Positions 19,150 through 30,079 of a stretch of 64,000 bases of DNA are shown piece after piece. The stretch comes from Ariolimax columbianus (Eukaryota > Mollusca > Gastropoda > Stylommatophora > Arionidae). The notes beneath the pieces were generated by a model. It ran no database searches, had not been told where the DNA came from, and worked only from the letters and a program-made list of their open reading frames with translations. The translations under genes were made by a program, and so were the position numbers. The stretch is from positions 35,116,953-35,180,952 of the forward strand of contig JAVGWX010000007.1 of the NCBI GenBank assembly GCA_036924085.1. The letters are read 5' to 3'. Within the stretch, counting starts at the first letter, position 1. Every line of letters starts with the position of its first letter.

Positions 19150-21935
19150 CAATTTATCCTTTCTATTCATTAATTTATAAACTTGTATTGTCACCTCAAA
19201 TTCTTCTCTGTTCTAGACAATCCAGACCAGTTTTTCTAAGTCTTTCCTCATAACTATAATTCTGGAAACCCACGATCATTTTTGTAGCTCTTCTTTGTAT
19301 CTTTCTGTCATGTCTTTGTTCACTATATGATAGGACTCCACACCTGAAAAAAGTACTACAATTTAAATAGTTTGACAATCACTTCCTTGCTTCTATGTGT
19401 AACGTTTCTTTTAATGATTGCATTGCATTAGCCTTTTTCACTGCCGCCTGGATTGCTACCGCAACTTACATATATGAACTATTATAAGACGAAGGTCCCT
19501 TTCCTTTTCTGTCTGCCTAATATTGTTAACTCCCATCATGTAATTAAGTTCCTTATCGGATCTTCCCATGTGAATGACTACATTTTTCTACATTAAACTC
19601 CCTTTGCCAGCTCACGGACCATTCATGAATCGCAGCTAAATCCGATCTCAATATATCCACCTGTCCCAGAGAAGAGACCCTACCACATAATTTTGTGTCA
19701 TTCGCAAATTTGGCAATCATGGATTCGATATCATTGTCCAAATCATTTATATATATCTCAGACAAAATTTGTGCCAATACCGGTCCAAAATACATTACAC
19801 CAATCAGAGTGCTTCTTATGTATGCTACTCTCTGCCTTCTGCCCGTTAACCAATTTAATTTGCTATCCGATTGGCTTCTTCTCCACCTTTTCAATGGTAT
19901 TGCAACTTACGAAACATTCTTCGATAAGGTACTCTTTCAAATGTCTTTGCAAAATCCAGATACATATAATCTACTGGCTCTCCAACATATTTGGTAACCT
20001 CCTCCAAGAATTCTATTATATTTGTTAAGCACCATCTCCCGTAGTAAGCCCATGCTGACTCCCCCTGGTGAGATTAAACTTGTCCAAGTACACAACTATG
20101 TTGTATTTTATCATTGACTCTAACATTTTGCAGAGTATGCTCGTCAAACTCATTGTTCATTAATTGCATAGATCTGATTTATTGCCCTTTTTGAACAAGG
20201 GAATCATACCTGCATCTTTCCAATCCCTTAGAATAGTTCCCTTCTCAAGAGTATGAGAGTAAAATTTCAACAATATTTTTGCCAGTAGGTCTCTGAGTTC
20301 AAATAGTGATTTGAGATCAAAACCGCCATGACCAGGACATTTATCCACTTTCATCCTATCCAATTTTTAAAAAAAAACAACACATTTCTTCAGTAATGCA
20401 GATTGAGTATACTTTCTCTGTTTCCATGTCCCTTTGAAATATATCCAAGGACTCTGAGATCTTGGAGCAGCAGTATATTTTCGTGAAGACTGAGCTGAAG
20501 TTTTGATTAAGTAGATTTGCAGCTTTAAAATTGTCGCTTATAATGTTTCCTGTACTATCTTAGAGTGGACACTCTATGGTGTCTTTCGTTCTCTGTTTAT
20601 GTGGAACATAAGAACAAAAATTCTAGCTATCAAGTCTTGGTATTTTGAAGAAAACAATTTTGTTTTAAAGTAAATCTTTTCAGCTCTATTCACTCTGTAA
20701 GATTTATTTTGTATGTCCAAATATTTGAAGTATGCTGCATTTGATTTTCCATCTTCTATTCATTATTTTGCAAGCTTTATTCACTATATAAGATTTATTT
20801 TGTATGTCCAAATATTTGAAGTATGCTGCATTTGATTTTCCATCTTCTATACATTTGTTTGCAAGCTTTATTCACTCTATAAGATTTATTTTGTATGTCC
20901 AAATATTTGAAGTATGCTGCATTTGATTTTCCATCTTCTATACATTTGTTTGCAAGCTTTATTCACTCTATAAGATTTATTTTGTATGTCCAAATATTTG
21001 AAGTATGCTACATTTGATTTTCCCTCTTCTATACATTTGTTTGCAAGCTTTATTCTAAGCTTCTACATCTAACCACATATCAAGTCATACATCTTTTTAA
21101 TCTTCGGGTTTAATCTCCTACATGGAACAAATTCCTCTTTCAGGTGATCAACTATAGACTTGAATTTATCCCACTCCGCCTCAACATCAATGCCAGTGAA
21201 AATATCCATCCAGACTATGTGCCTCGCTGCTTCTATCAACTTATGTACATCTGTTCTAGATTAGTCGTTAGTTAGTGGACATATTCTATCATCTTTCATA
21301 GCTACAAGATCCCAACGGACAATTTGATGGTTACTTAAACTGAATAGTTTACCAACTGTGGCATCTGCAATCATATAGACAATACAAAGTCAAGTGTATT
21401 TCTACCTCTAGTACAATCCTCAATATGCTGAAATACAAAAATCTCAGTTCTGCACTTAACAAAAGGATGGGATTCGACAAGTGCTTCCATCGTCTGCCAA
21501 TTAATTGCTGGAAAGATTAAATCCCCCATTAATAATAATTTCTTAGCACTATACATTTCTATTTCTTGAAACAGATCTTAATCGTCTTGTTTTGCACTCG
21601 GTGGACACCGGAAGCAGACTCCAATTTGCATAAAAACATTTGAGAGTGTTGAGTTGTTGTTTTTCCACTTTCTGATTTCGGTTATTTAGAAGAATTATTG
21701 GCATGCAGCTACCACTGCCACTAGTTCGTGAACATTGTAACGATTGTTTCATTTGGTTAACCTTGAGTTTTCTAGTACCACCTCTCCGTCCCTTAGGGTG
21801 TGTAGATGTTATTGTCTTTTGTCTACTGCTTGCTCTGATCATCATGGCACATTGCCATTTCAGAATACGAAGGTGTTGAAGTCTACTAGGTTCAGTGCTG
21901 TAGCCAAACTGACTGGATGCCACCATTGTACCATG
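19150..21935 (-). pseudogene. CR1 LINE, main part (second half of the split copy)
   Basis: Reading down the minus strand: a CR1 endonuclease start (about 21690-21549, TLKCFYAN), then SAKKLLLMGDLIFPAINW (about 21550-21497) and NTLDFVLS (about 21390). An RT N-terminus with LRDWKDAGMIPLFKKGNKSD follows at about 20240-20180. RT catalytic motif FANDTKL (normally FADDTKL, so one key Asp is changed) lies at about 19700. The C-terminal IQRRATKMIVGFQNYSYEE is at about 19300-19230. Stops and frameshifts are common. ORF1 is not clearly seen. Confidence 0.85.
20680..21055 (-). repeat. 91-bp tandem repeat inside the CR1 (four units)
   Basis: TCCAAATATTTGAAGTATGC recurs at 20716, 20807, 20898 and 20989, an exact 91-bp period. 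The unit falls between the endonuclease and RT regions. Since 91 is not a multiple of three, each unit shifts the frame, so it arose after the element lost coding function or helped destroy it. Confidence 0.95.
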
Positions 21936-22264
21936 ACCTTGTTTATCTAGAGGTGGCCATCATTGTTCATGTGCTTTCTACCGTCACTGATTTCAAACAA
22001 GGTTAAGGGCACCAAGCAAATTACGTACAGACGTTTGCACTGGGCCAATGAGAAACAACGGTCACAGGGTAACCAAAACCCATCCTAGAACAGCTGAGCG
22101 ATTCCCTTGCCATAAACACTACAAAACAAACGAACAATTAATCTAATAGTAAACTACAACATGGTGATGTGGACAAAGGCAGAAGTCGTCAATCAAACAT
22201 ACATTTCAGTCAAATGTGTGGCCTGGTGACAGCTCTGACTAACACCAGAGCAAAATTCAGACTT
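21936..22264. other. Unassigned DNA, probably the CR1 5' part
   Basis: It lies between recognisable CR1 coding sequence and the 3' half of the split 37-mer element. I see no motif. By position it should belong to the CR1 insertion. Confidence 0.4.
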
Positions 22265-22530
22265 GCAGCCGGTGAGACGCCGTCTTTAACTTCTTGCCTG
22301 TTTTCATGGCAGCCTGGCTAACGAGGTGAGGGATGGATGTGATCCCTGTAGTTGTGAGCACAACCATACACACACATATCACAACCGCATGGAAGACTAC
22401 GGTCCACCTTCATCAGCACGCTCGTGATGTGAAGAAAGCTTCAACAAGCAACCACCACTTAACGTGCTTTTCAAGGTCCACAAAAGAGTACATCTACTCA
22501 TTGTGATCATCCAACAACAACAACAACAGA
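22265..22530 (+). mobile_element. 37-mer SINE-like element, 3' half
   Basis: It begins in CTGTTTTCATGGCAGCCTGG, continues through CACCTTCATCAGCACGCTCG and ends in a (CAA)n tail near 22508-22524. It carries exactly the part of the element missing from 15229-15440. Orientation is the same, which supports one element interrupted by the CR1. Confidence 0.75.
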
Positions 22531-22589
22531 GGCAAGCTGAACCAATTTGTTACAGGAAACAAACGAAACAAATATTATCTAACAAAACA

Positions 22590-23670
22590 GTACAACAATA
22601 CAGACAGTTAGGTGGGAAGAAAAACAGAATACAATCACAAAACTCTGCGTGGCCTTCATTGAACAAGAAAAGGCATTAGACCAGGTAAACTGATGTAGGT
22701 TTAGGGGGTAATGGAGGAATTTGGTGTGGGGGGTCAACTACTAGATGGCATTCGTTCCTTGTACTTAAACAGCGCATTTGCAGCATGAACGAATGCAGGT
22801 ATGAGAACTTGCTTTCCAGCGCTGAGTGAAGGACGACAGGGGAGTGTACTTTGTCCACATTTGTTCCTAATTGACATGAATCAAATGACACAATTGGTAA
22901 ACCCTTATAAGTAATCCCTCAATCAACTGTTGTTTGCTGGTAATCAGGTCATCTGTTAACAAAATGGAGAAGACCTACAACACCAGCTGAACTTTCTCAG
23001 CTCCATTTCGCTTGTAACGAATATGACATGAGGATCAACACGGGCAAGATAGAGACTATATTAATCTCGCGTGAACAAGTGCAAAGAAACTCCCACATCA
23101 GTGAAAGTGATATCAAGCAAGTACGGCAGTTCAAATATCTCGGTATTGTATTTGCTGATGACAGTAACTTGGACAGAGAGATCGCACATATAATTCATAA
23201 GGCAAACAGTGTCCACTATCAAATTGCACCGATTTTGAAAAACCCTAGAGTGCTTCTTTCAACTAAGAGGAGGCTGATAAATACACTATTTATTCCTACA
23301 GTGTGTTACCAATGTCAATCTTAGTCCTTACTAGAAACACACAAGACCCAGAGATGTGAGAAGAGTTGTGTGAGAAATGCAGGCGGAAAGACAATCTGTG
23401 ACAGAATTCGCAACACCACACTGGGACAGATAGTGGGGACAAACCCAGAAAGTCAAGTGGTTTAGTCATTTAGTCAGAATGCATTATCACCAGTCTGCGG
23501 CAAAAGCATATCATATGCAGGTCTACGGTCCACGAGCAAGAGGCAGACCTCGACGTCGGTGGATCGAGTGTGTCCCTGACACTCTCAGGAAGTTACACCT
23601 AACGACAGCACAAGACGATTACAAGAGGCGCATCACGCCTTTTTGCGACGCACCACGGCAAGTGCAGTAG
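22590..23670 (+). pseudogene. RTE-like LINE reverse transcriptase and C-terminus
   Basis: Fragments in order are EQEKALDQVN (about 22660), LFAGNQV (about 22930, from the catalytic FADD motif with both Asp lost), MRINTGKIETILISR (23028), QFKYLGIVFADDSNLDREI (about 23129), then INTLFIPTVCYQCQS and GRPRRRWIE (about 23540). The domain order fits RTE-like LINEs. At least two frameshifts and a stop at about 23322 break it. Confidence 0.75.
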
Positions 23671-23679
23671 GACAAAAGA

Positions 23680-24300
23680 AGAATACAATGTCAATCACGA
23701 CACTAAACGAACACGTAGTCAATTTGAAACACCTTTAAGCTTCATTTCATCCAACTGATTTTCGTGTCGCCAGATTTTTATCAAAACGTAATTATAACCA
23801 GGATCTCGGAAAGGAAATTGATTAGTGGGCACAAAGTTTATTTCTGTCTGTCCTCCCCTTCTACATTCGTCATCCTGTCTTGATCCCCTTTTGTTTTATT
23901 CTATGACTGCAAGAGCTTTATGTAAAGTAAACAAAAAATCTGGAAAATAAGAGATGGGTGGAATGGCGTGGTTATTTTAATTTTCTGCGCATGATATCAT
24001 CATCTTTGGCGTCTCAGTCTCTGTAAACCAAGCGCGTGACGCCCTGTGATTTTTGTCCAGCTCTGTCTCCTGTTTTTCAACACAGTTTACTATGACTGTA
24101 AAGACCGATCCTCGAATAACAGTCCCTGCCACAGATCGTACAGCCACGCTGAGGAGGCTGGCTTGCCAGTATGTTCCTTGATCTCTTCAGTCTTTCTCTT
24201 TTCTCTGCAGCCAGAAGGCCTCTACGAGCGTCGGCAGCCACTATGCTCCATCCAACTGACTGTCTCCAGATAGCCCGATCCTGAGCAATTGTTTCTCAGC
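23680..24300. other. Unassigned DNA
   Basis: No family recognised. An open frame of 75 codons at 24046-24273 shows no motif. Confidence 0.45.
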
Positions 24301-24329
24301 CCTCTGATGAGATGGTGCAGGACCTATGC

Positions 24330-24775
24330 TCCTATACTCATATACTATGATAGATATAAGTACATGATAAATGCACTATGTATTCCTACATTGTGTTACC
24401 AATGTCAATCTTGGTCCTTACTAGCACCCATAAGAGTAAGATCCAGAGCTGTGAGATGCGCCGTACGAGCAGTGCAACCTGAATCCGCAACATCACGCTG
24501 AGGCAGACAGTGGGGACCAAACCCAGTTAGTGCCTACGTTAACTCTCAACAAATGGTTTGGTCATTTAGTTGGAATGCATTATCACCAGCCTGCATTAAG
24601 AGCAGATCATATGCAGGTCCCCGGTTCACGAGAAGAGGCAGATCTCGACCTTGATGGGTTGAGGGTGTTTCTGACACCTCAAGACAGCACAAGCTTCCAC
24701 TTGGAGTTGACAGTAAATCTACTCATCTCACCTCTCTGCGACGCCGCATGGCAAGAGCAGTAGACAAAGGAAGAA
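24330..24775 (+). pseudogene. RTE-like LINE C-terminal fragment, second copy
   Basis: It repeats the 3' part of the preceding LINE: INALCIPTLCYQCQSW (about 24370), a WFGHLVGMHYHQPA segment (about 24550) and a degraded RPRRRWI. It ends with DAAWQEQ near 24760 and is 5'-truncated at the thumb domain. Confidence 0.7.
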
Positions 24776-24990
24776 CAAGATTTTCCCAGACTTCCTTATT
24801 TGTTTTATTTTCATTCCAGGAGATGCGCACAAGTCTTCTATATTCTACATTTCAAAGGCATCACTTATCTTATCCAATAGTTAAATCAGTGTATGTTTCT
24901 ACGTCATACAACAAAGACGAGTGTGCCTGATCACCCTCATTTCTCATTTTGTTAGTGTCTTGTTTAGATGTCGAAACAACTTATGTTGTT

Positions 24991-25626
24991 GAAAACAGAT
25001 TTTTCTTCTTCTTCTTCTTCGTACGCTGGTTACAGCGATATACGTTGCACTGTTTTATTTTGTTAAGCCAGTGGCTCAGTGCATCCGATTTGAACAGGCG
25101 TTTCTGTAGGGATGCCCTCCTTAGCCTTTGGCTGTCCCCAGCCTATCTGCAAGGCAGCAGTTGTTTTTGGTCAGAGTTGTCTCTCTTAGGAAAGTTGTCT
25201 TGCAGGACTATCGAGTCTTCCCCACTCGTGTCTATATGGTGTGGCAATGAAATGATTTGATGGACTATGTACTAGTTTGTACTATCCCGGAAGAGAGGCA
25301 GTCCAGTATGACTTTGTCCCAGGATCGTCACGTCCTGCCAGAAACGTAGCATATGCATGTGAGTGAGGTATCTCTTTGCTCCCTTGATTTTCTCGGCTCA
25401 TCTGCAGTGATGGCAAGCCTAGCATTCCCTGCCACCTGGGAGGTTGTCACAATAGGGCAGAGGTGCAATGTCCGCTGGCCTGCATCTCTTCTGCGTCCAT
25501 TGGGATGACTGATAGCAGACAGAGATAAAGAGCGAGGCAGGAGTGCATTTAACCAGGGGACAAGCCTGGTCATGGCACGGAGATGTTCGCCTGGTGTGCG
25601 GACATATCTCATGAGAAAACAGATTT
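24991..25626 (-). mobile_element. 612-bp GAA-tailed element, complete copy with 12-bp target duplications
   Basis: The element is 25003-25614, flanked by GAAAACAGATTT (24991-25002 and 25615-25626). On the minus strand it starts ATGAGATATGTCCGCACACC and ends GTACGAAGAAGAAG. Its 3' part shares a core with the SINEs of the window (TCGGATGCACTGAGCC, then AAATAAAACAGTGCAACG). It is probably a retroposon moved by an RNase H LINE. It may be 5'-truncated relative to the chimeric copy. Confidence 0.85.
25328..25612 (-). CDS. Unrecognised 94-codon frame in the 612-bp element
   Basis: The frame opens with MRYVRTPGEHLRAMTRLVPW and runs 94 codons. In the chimeric copy the same frame is extended upstream by MKPLVKDLVLGRGVLSSRS and remains open into the 28S piece. 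I recognise no domain. It could be a remnant of a LINE ORF or a chance frame. Two copies keeping it open over this length is weak support for past coding. Confidence 0.25.
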   Translation of the reverse strand: MRYVRTPGEHLRAMTRLVPWLNALLPRSLSLSAISHPNGRRRDAGQRTLHLCPIVTTSQVAGNARLAITADEPRKSREQRDTSLTCICYVSGRT

Positions 25627-26134
25627 AACTTGACGTCTTTATACTGGTTTAGAAGACTGCAGAGTCTATACACAACGAGTTTCTTTTAAATTCAATTGAT
25701 CCCAAATTACATTTGCGCATCCAATTTATTCTTGAATAAATTAATTGAACCTGCCTCTACTATGTCCTGTAGCAATGCATTTCAAGTATTTGACACTCTC
25801 TGACTAAAAAACATTTCCTGCTATCTGGACCGTTAATTTGTGGTTGTCTCCTCTTGTTCTTGTAAACGGCTGTATTTTGAAGAAAAACAATATGTTATAG
25901 TCTACTTTAATCTACCAGTTAATTATCTTATAAACATTTTATTGTATAATCACCTCGAATTCTTCTCTTTTCTAGACACTATTTGCCGGTTTTTCTGAGC
26001 CTTTCCTCATAACTGTAATTCTGGAATCCCACTATCTGTTTTGTCGCTCTTCTTTGTATCCTTTTCAGCATGTTTATATCTCTTCTACGACCTGTACACA
26101 GGACTCCAATCTAGGTCTAAGTAATGCTTTATAT
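25627..26134 (-). pseudogene. CR1 LINE 3' half (split by a hAT)
   Basis: The 3' terminal region (CTTTATACTGGTTTAGAAGA on the plus strand at about 25638) and the C-terminal coding end (GFQNYSYEE equivalent near 26010) match the CR1 at 19.2 kb. It is interrupted after CTTTATAT at 26127-26134. Confidence 0.8.
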
Positions 26135-26354
26135 CAGAGCCAGAGGTGGCTAAACTACGGCCAGAGGGCCAGATCCGGCCCGCCAACCAGTTTTTACCTG
26201 CCAGACAGCCAGTTTTGGGCCGGTCTCTTATGGTTGATTGAAAATTACTGAATACTCCTCTAAAATAATATTACAAAATAGCAAGCACAGGCATCAGAAA
26301 CAAAACCAAAAAAAGGAACGATTACCATCTCCCCACTTCCCACAACACCACCAA

Positions 26355-26428
<74 letters not shown>

Positions 26429-26971
26429 AATTCAGCTCTTCTAGATAGTGCCGACAAAACGGAAATGATAACGTCAAATCTCTGATCGTGCACGTGGGAC
26501 AGGCGAAGACAGTGTCCGTACCTACTTTGATAATGAGAAACTGAAAGCAGTGACATATCTATTCTGCGATCGGAAGTCTCTGAGAACAAATGGTGTTGCT
26601 TTATTTTTAGCTTCGGTCTGGGAAAGTGATCGGGGGAGTGGTGGTAGATACATTTGAGGGTAGGTACATTTCTATAGGAAGGAGTTGAGGTGCACAGTTA
26701 GCCTTGTGAAGTGTGTTAAGGGTAAATCAGCCAGTGACACTTCTGTGCTTGTAGCTGTTGTGCACGTTTTCATGTGCAAGAGTTTGCATTTGTAAAATTG
26801 TTTTCTAAGTATAGAGTAATAGCTTTCTGTATAAGGTTCATTATATATGTAAAACTAAATCTGAGAATGTTTGTTTTCTTTTTAGGGTGTTATAGGTCTG
26901 GCCCTCTGATGTTACCCTTTACCATAATCTGGCCCTCGGCCAACCTTTGCTTGACCACCACTGCTTTATAT
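26127..26971. mobile_element. Non-autonomous hAT-like element with perfect 8-bp target duplications
   Basis: The element is 26135-26963 (829 bp) between CTTTATAT at 26127-26134 and 26964-26971. The left end has CCAGAGGTGGCTAAACTACG. The right end, reversed, starts CAGTGGTGGTCAAGC. Both then carry GGCC(A/G)-rich subterminal sequence (GAGGGCCAGAT). An 8-bp duplication and a CAG-type end fit hAT. There is no transposase frame. Excision restores a CR1 sequence matching 1938-1980. Confidence 0.85.
26355..26428. repeat. (CT)n(CA)n microsatellite inside the hAT
   Basis: A CT run of about 34 bp passes directly into a CA run of about 40 bp. Confidence 0.95.
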
Positions 26972-27345
26972 AGTTTGACTATCAATTCCATTTTTTTAAT
27001 GTTTAATATTTCTTTTTATAATACCGAACATGTTTTTGCGTTTTTCACTGCTATCTGGACTTGCTCACTCACCTTTACATGTATGATCTTTTAAAACGAC
27101 TTGATCCTTTTTCTTGTTACTCTTTCTAATATGGTTCTCTCCCATTCTGCAATTATGTTCCATATTGGATCTACTCATGTGGATGATTGTACATTTATCT
27201 ACATTAAACTTCATTTGCCAGCTCTCAGACCATTCTCAAATTTCATGTAAATCCGACCTCAATATATCTACTTCTCTACATCTGGCCATCCTTATTCTCT
27301 TCCTGATTTCCATTGTGGACCCTATTATTATATATTTTTTTTTAA
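26964..27345 (-). pseudogene. CR1 LINE upstream half (split by the hAT)
   Basis: The minus strand encodes the region after the RT active site (LRSDLH, SESWQMKFNVDKCTIIHM, then SNMEHN). This matches 1680-1770 of the CR1 at the window start. It adjoins the interrupted half at 25627-26134. Confidence 0.8.
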
Positions 27346-27665
27346 AAATAGTAACGTCTAGACCAGACTCTGCACTCCACTTATTGTCTTGTCTACAAAG
27401 TCTTGTAATTCCTCTTCACGTTCACCTAACAGTGCTGTGTCGTCAGCATAACGAAGATTGTTTAGTATTTTTTCATGCGGATATATCAATTTTGGAATGC
27501 TTTTTATATCTTCTTTCTATTTTTTTTTCCGTCTGATGTGCATCCTAATCACTACATGATTGGAGCCTACATCTGCATCTGGATACGTTTTTGCCATTGT
27601 GACATCACTTTTTAATCTGCCCCTTATCATTATAAAGTCAGTCATTTCTTACTATGTCGTCTGGA
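27345..27665 (-). pseudogene. RTE-like LINE fragments: RT active site and endonuclease end
   Basis: The minus strand contains LRYADDTALLGEREEELQDF (about 27460-27400), holding the intact catalytic YADD motif. From about 27660-27540 comes FIMIRGRLKSDVTMAKTYPD and GSNHV, an endonuclease-end motif. The intervening RT is deleted, so the pieces are joined abnormally. Confidence 0.7.
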
Positions 27666-27686
27666 CTTTTTCACGTATTTCATAGA

Positions 27687-28671
27687 TGTAACAGTTCCCG
27701 CCGGAGCAAGGGGAGTTTATGACAGGGGTGAGGTAGTTTCTGATACCTGAACATATTAAATCTTAAAGCTACCTGAATGCGTGTCAAGGTCACTCACCGT
27801 CTCAACAAAGGAGAACAGAGTCGGGGTAAGAAATGTGGACAGGAAGAAACTGATCACTGGCCTTCCAATTTTTATAGGGGGAGATTGATTGACAGACGGA
27901 ATGGCAGCGGGGCTTGCTGCGAGAAAATGAGTGACAGGTGTGCAAAGTGTTTCGTTCCAATAAGACTGAATATAGTGATTCCCTGAAATCCATTGGTCGA
28001 GCTCGGACTTTGCTTGAGTGTATATAACTCGAGAGAAAGTTTGGCTCAGGAGGCTGGATGGAGAGGAGGCTGGATAGAGAGATGAGAGCGAGAGAGAGAG
28101 AGAGAGAGAGAGACTGAATGTAGATAGTATGTTTAACTCACCGAATTAGGTAGAGAAGCGATTGATAGACTGTTGGACGAATGTTAGTGATAGAACAGGA
28201 TCGCTCAAATAGGTGTGTGAGTTTTGCAATCTGAACGTTGTGTTTGTAAGCAAAGACCCATTGTGAACGAGTCATGTCCAGATCGCCCGCCTGAGGGGAT
28301 TTGAGTGAGGAAGAGTATTTGATAAGGTGTGTTGAGGACGCAGTTAAGGCTATGTGTGTGTGATGTAACTGCAAGGCAATAGAACTGGGTTTAGATAGTT
28401 GGGAATTCCATCAATAGCTAATGCTTAAACTTCCCGCTTTAGTAATATGTATATTAACATATATATAATAATAGAATGCTTAGCTAAGATGATTTGTATT
28501 GTATTGTGTTTGTAATTTCACTACTCATTTTTATAAAATGAGTATTATATAATAAAATGCCACCTGCTGAGTGATATGTCATTTACTGAGTATAGTCATG
28601 AATGATGTGGATGAGTGTGAGAATGTTCTAAGTTAGAATAACGGCCAGGGCAAACAGTGGCGTCTGTTACG
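27687..28671 (+). mobile_element. LTR-like repeat A (solo)
   Basis: It begins TGTAACAGTTCCCGCCGGAG and ends GGCGTCTGTTACG, an inverted TGTAACAG/CTGTTAC end typical of LTRs. Homology with repeat B (41101-42380, opposite strand) covers both ends and interior blocks (GTCAAGGTCACTCACCGTCT, GAAGCGATTGATAG). A TATATAA lies near 28020 and AATAAA-like signals near 28550. No primer-binding site, gag or pol is adjacent and no target duplication is visible, so it is called a solo LTR with caution. Confidence 0.6.
28089..28113. repeat. (AG)n microsatellite in LTR-like repeat A
   Basis: A simple dinucleotide run of about 25 bp. Confidence 0.95.
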
Positions 28672-28770
28672 TGGAGATTGTTGGAAAAATAGCTTAGAAA
28701 AATGGTTCTCCCAAAAATGTCTTACAAATAGCTAAGTGACTTTCCACAAAGTATATGCACACACACGTAA
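28672..28770. other. Short spacer
   Basis: Nothing recognised between the LTR-like repeat and the mariner. Confidence 0.5.
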
Positions 28771-29216
28771 TACGAGGTGTGTTTAAATGAAACCGAACCA
28801 AACTGCAACAAGTGAACATACGTATGATGCGCATGATGACGTCATTTCTGGTGTAAACAGCACATACCAACTGTCAAGTTTGCAAAATTTAATTATTTTC
28901 CGACTCATAGTTTCATCAACAGACCGTTGAAAACAGGGCAGGTGTGATCCGGAATTTGCCCAGAGTTGATCAGCGAGCGGTGATTCGGTTTCTAACAGCT
29001 GAAGGATGTCGACCAGTTGACATTCATTGCAGAATGCAGGCAGTGTATGGTGACAAAAGTGTGTCGAAGAAAACAGTGAAGAACTGGACAACGATGTTTA
29101 CAGAAAGACGTAAGTTAACGAAATATTTTCCGAGACCAGGTCAAGCGCCTATTCTTGCGTTAACTTAAACATCGTTGTCCAGTTCTTCACTGTTGTCTTA
29201 TACACACTTATCTGAA
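28771..29216 (+). mobile_element. Fold-back mariner element (copy B), right arm truncated
   Basis: The left end is TA (28771-28772) then CGAGGTGTGTTTAAATGAAA. The transposase N-terminal frame 28944-29168 is better kept than in copy A: QRAVIRFLTAEGCRPVDIH, VKNWTTMF, then RPGQAP. At 29168-29216 the sequence turns back: TAAACATCGTTGTCCAGTTC is the inverse of 29081-29100 and the match continues to about 29216 before stopping. So this copy also folds back, at a different point from copy A. Confidence 0.8.
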
Positions 29217-29690
29217 CTAAATAAATTAATTCTACACGGTAACAATTGGTCTGTGGCGAACAGTTCATTGTGAAATATACAAATTGTGCATGATCTTAAA
29301 AGTGTGGCGCCATCTTGAACCAGACATGCACATGGTGTATATCCATTGTTCTGGAGATGTTTGAATTCTTAGTCTGGCCAAATCTGCGTGAGCATCTGTT
29401 CTCGTCATTGAAAATAGATAAGACAGTTTTAAGGTCAAGGCTGGCAGGTAAACAGTACTTGCAGCAACTCTTAAGCTAGCAACATCTCAGGAAAGTTCAA
29501 TCTAAGATTGATGTACTTGTTGAAGCATAACTCTGTCGAATAAGTAGTCAGAATGAACTCAAATACGAACACGTATGTTTGCAAGTACTGAACTAAGTTC
29601 AATGTTATGAGGCTTTGTTTCTCGTAAATATAGGTTTACGTTTCAATGTTTTACATTCTAAAATATGATTTTGAAAATGACCTATAGTTT
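29217..29690. other. Unassigned DNA
   Basis: Nothing recognised in this AT-rich stretch. Confidence 0.5.
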
Positions 29691-29963
29691 TACTGCGGTA
29701 AGCCAGCGGACCATCAACCTAGTCCGCATTCGGCCCACAAGATGGCTCGATGGAGATCGAGGATTCTGTCCTAGTGCTCTCAGTGACGAGTAATATAATT
29801 TACAGCTGATATCATCAACGTGGTTTCTATAATGCAGTCCTCTTCTTCTTCTTCCTCTTCTTCTTCGTCTTCTTCTTCTTCTTCGTCTTCTTCTTCTTCT
29901 TCTTCTTCTTCTTCTTCTTCGTCTTCTTCTTCTTCTTCTTCTTCCTAATCTTGTTCTTCTTCT

Positions 29964-29998
<35 letters not shown>

Positions 29999-30017
29999 TT
30001 CTTCTTAATCTTGTTCT

Positions 30018-30079
<62 letters not shown>

